Shown in pieces: positions 63,741 through 64,000 of a DNA stretch of 64,000 bases; position 1 is the stretch's first letter, and each line of letters opens with the position of its first letter. The notes under the pieces were generated by a model that was not told where the DNA came from, did not search any database, and saw only the letters and a program-made list of their open reading frames with translations. The stretch comes from Streptomyces sp. NRRL S-455 (GTDB lineage Bacteria; Actinomycetota; Actinomycetes; Streptomycetales; Streptomycetaceae): positions 62,001 to 126,000 of the forward strand of contig NZ_JOCT01000017.1 of assembly GCF_000717875.1 (NCBI RefSeq). The letters are read 5' to 3'. The position numbers were made by a program, and so were the translations under genes.

Positions 63741-63806
63741 ATGGCTACGGAAACTCCCCAGCTCCACGCAGCACGTGCCGTCCCCGTGCCGGGCAGTCGG
63801 CGGTGA
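63741..63806 (+). CDS. Possible leader peptide coupled to hpnC
   Basis: A 21-residue ORF MATETPQLHAARAVPVPGSR(R) whose stop TGA overlaps the hpnC GTG (GTGA). GGGAG lies 12 bp upstream of its ATG, and an in-frame GTG at 63732 is an alternative start. There is no strong ribosome site directly before hpnC, so translation of hpnC may depend on this ORF. Could be fortuitous; confidence is low. Confidence 0.35.
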   Translation: MATETPQLHAARAVPVPGSRR

Positions 63807-64000
63807 CGGGAACCGGCACGGCGCGCGCCCTCGACCCGGAGCGCGGCACTCTCGGCAAGGCCGGCGGCGAGAACTTCCCGGTGGCCCCGTTCTTCCTGCC
63901 CCGGGCCTGGCGCCAGGACCTCATGGCCGTCTACGGTTTCGCCCGCCTCGTCGACGACATCGGTGACGGCGACCTGGCCCCCGGCGGCGCCGACGCCCGG
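63803..64000 (+). CDS. hpnC: Squalene/hydroxysqualene synthase HpnC (partial)
   Basis: The first 66 residues of a trans-isoprenyl-diphosphate synthase; the rest lies beyond the window. ENFPVAPFFLPRAW is typical of HpnC, followed by LMAVYGFARLVDDIGD with the Asp-rich motif that binds the diphosphate through magnesium. In bacteria HpnC, HpnD and HpnE convert farnesyl diphosphate to squalene for hopanoids, so a hop operon probably continues to the right. The GTG at 63803 overlaps the stop of the short upstream ORF. Confidence 0.88.
   Translation, partial: MTGTGTARALDPERGTLGKAGGENFPVAPFFLPRAWRQDLMAVYGFARLVDDIGDGDLAPGGADAR

Overview
This window is chromosomal DNA from a Streptomyces (or very close actinomycete). 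The evidence is very high GC with G/C in nearly all third codon positions, frequent GTG and TTG starts, stop/start overlaps of the GTGA and ATGA type, and marker genes: a WhiB-like protein, an SsgA-like sporulation protein, a two-domain small laccase, a PcaV-type regulator, and the start of a hopanoid gene (hpnC) at the right edge. From memory, the order resembles the SCO67xx region of S. coelicolor (small laccase, wblJ, ssgD, fadAB, idi, hopanoid genes); no alignment was run. No rRNA, tRNA, CRISPR array, insertion sequence or prophage was seen. Shortest supported genes encode 21 to 48 residues.

Layout. 1-4.4 kb: protocatechuate branch of the beta-ketoadipate pathway (pcaHGBL, minus strand) with its divergent MarR regulator pcaV. 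4.4-9 kb: DUF3048 lipoprotein, zinc alcohol dehydrogenase, and a split NHEJ pair (ATP-dependent ligase and LigD-type polymerase, divergent). 9-16 kb: secreted oxidative sugar/copper block (ThuA-sugar dehydrogenase fusion, cupredoxin-DUF1080 fusion, small laccase) followed by a LacI regulator. 16-25 kb: WhiB-like gene, acyl-ACP desaturase behind an operator array, DDAH, a DrrC-like short UvrA and an ABC-F ATPase with a long leader, ssgD, and a secreted DUF1996 protein. 25-28 kb: small stress-type protein, endonuclease V, two small genes, and a saccharopine-dehydrogenase-like protein. 28-34 kb: lipid catabolism (acyl-CoA racemase/CoA-transferase, thiolase, FadB) with a convergent MerR regulator. 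34-43 kb: amino-acid permease, arginase-family protein, three secreted peptidases (M1, S15, M14), BCCT transporter. 43-53 kb: D-amino-acid oxidase, unknown Cys-motif protein, second ABC-F, Tex, LPFR small protein, GlxA/DJ-1 pair, enoyl-CoA hydratase, anti-sigma-type ATPase. 53-56 kb: idi, CDF transporter, galE.

The most interesting part is 56.4-63.4 kb: a tightly overlapped plus-strand cluster of two CDP-alcohol phosphotransferases, a sugar/choline-type nucleotidyltransferase, an archaeal-style sn-glycerol-1-phosphate dehydrogenase, a GT2 glycosyltransferase and a TagGH-like polymer-export ABC pair. My inference is that it makes a CDP-activated polyol phosphate (possibly of sn-glycerol-1-phosphate), transfers it to a lipid or polymer, glycosylates it and exports it. 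One transferase lacks the fourth Asp of its catalytic motif. The cluster directly precedes hpnC, preceded by a possible translationally coupled short ORF.
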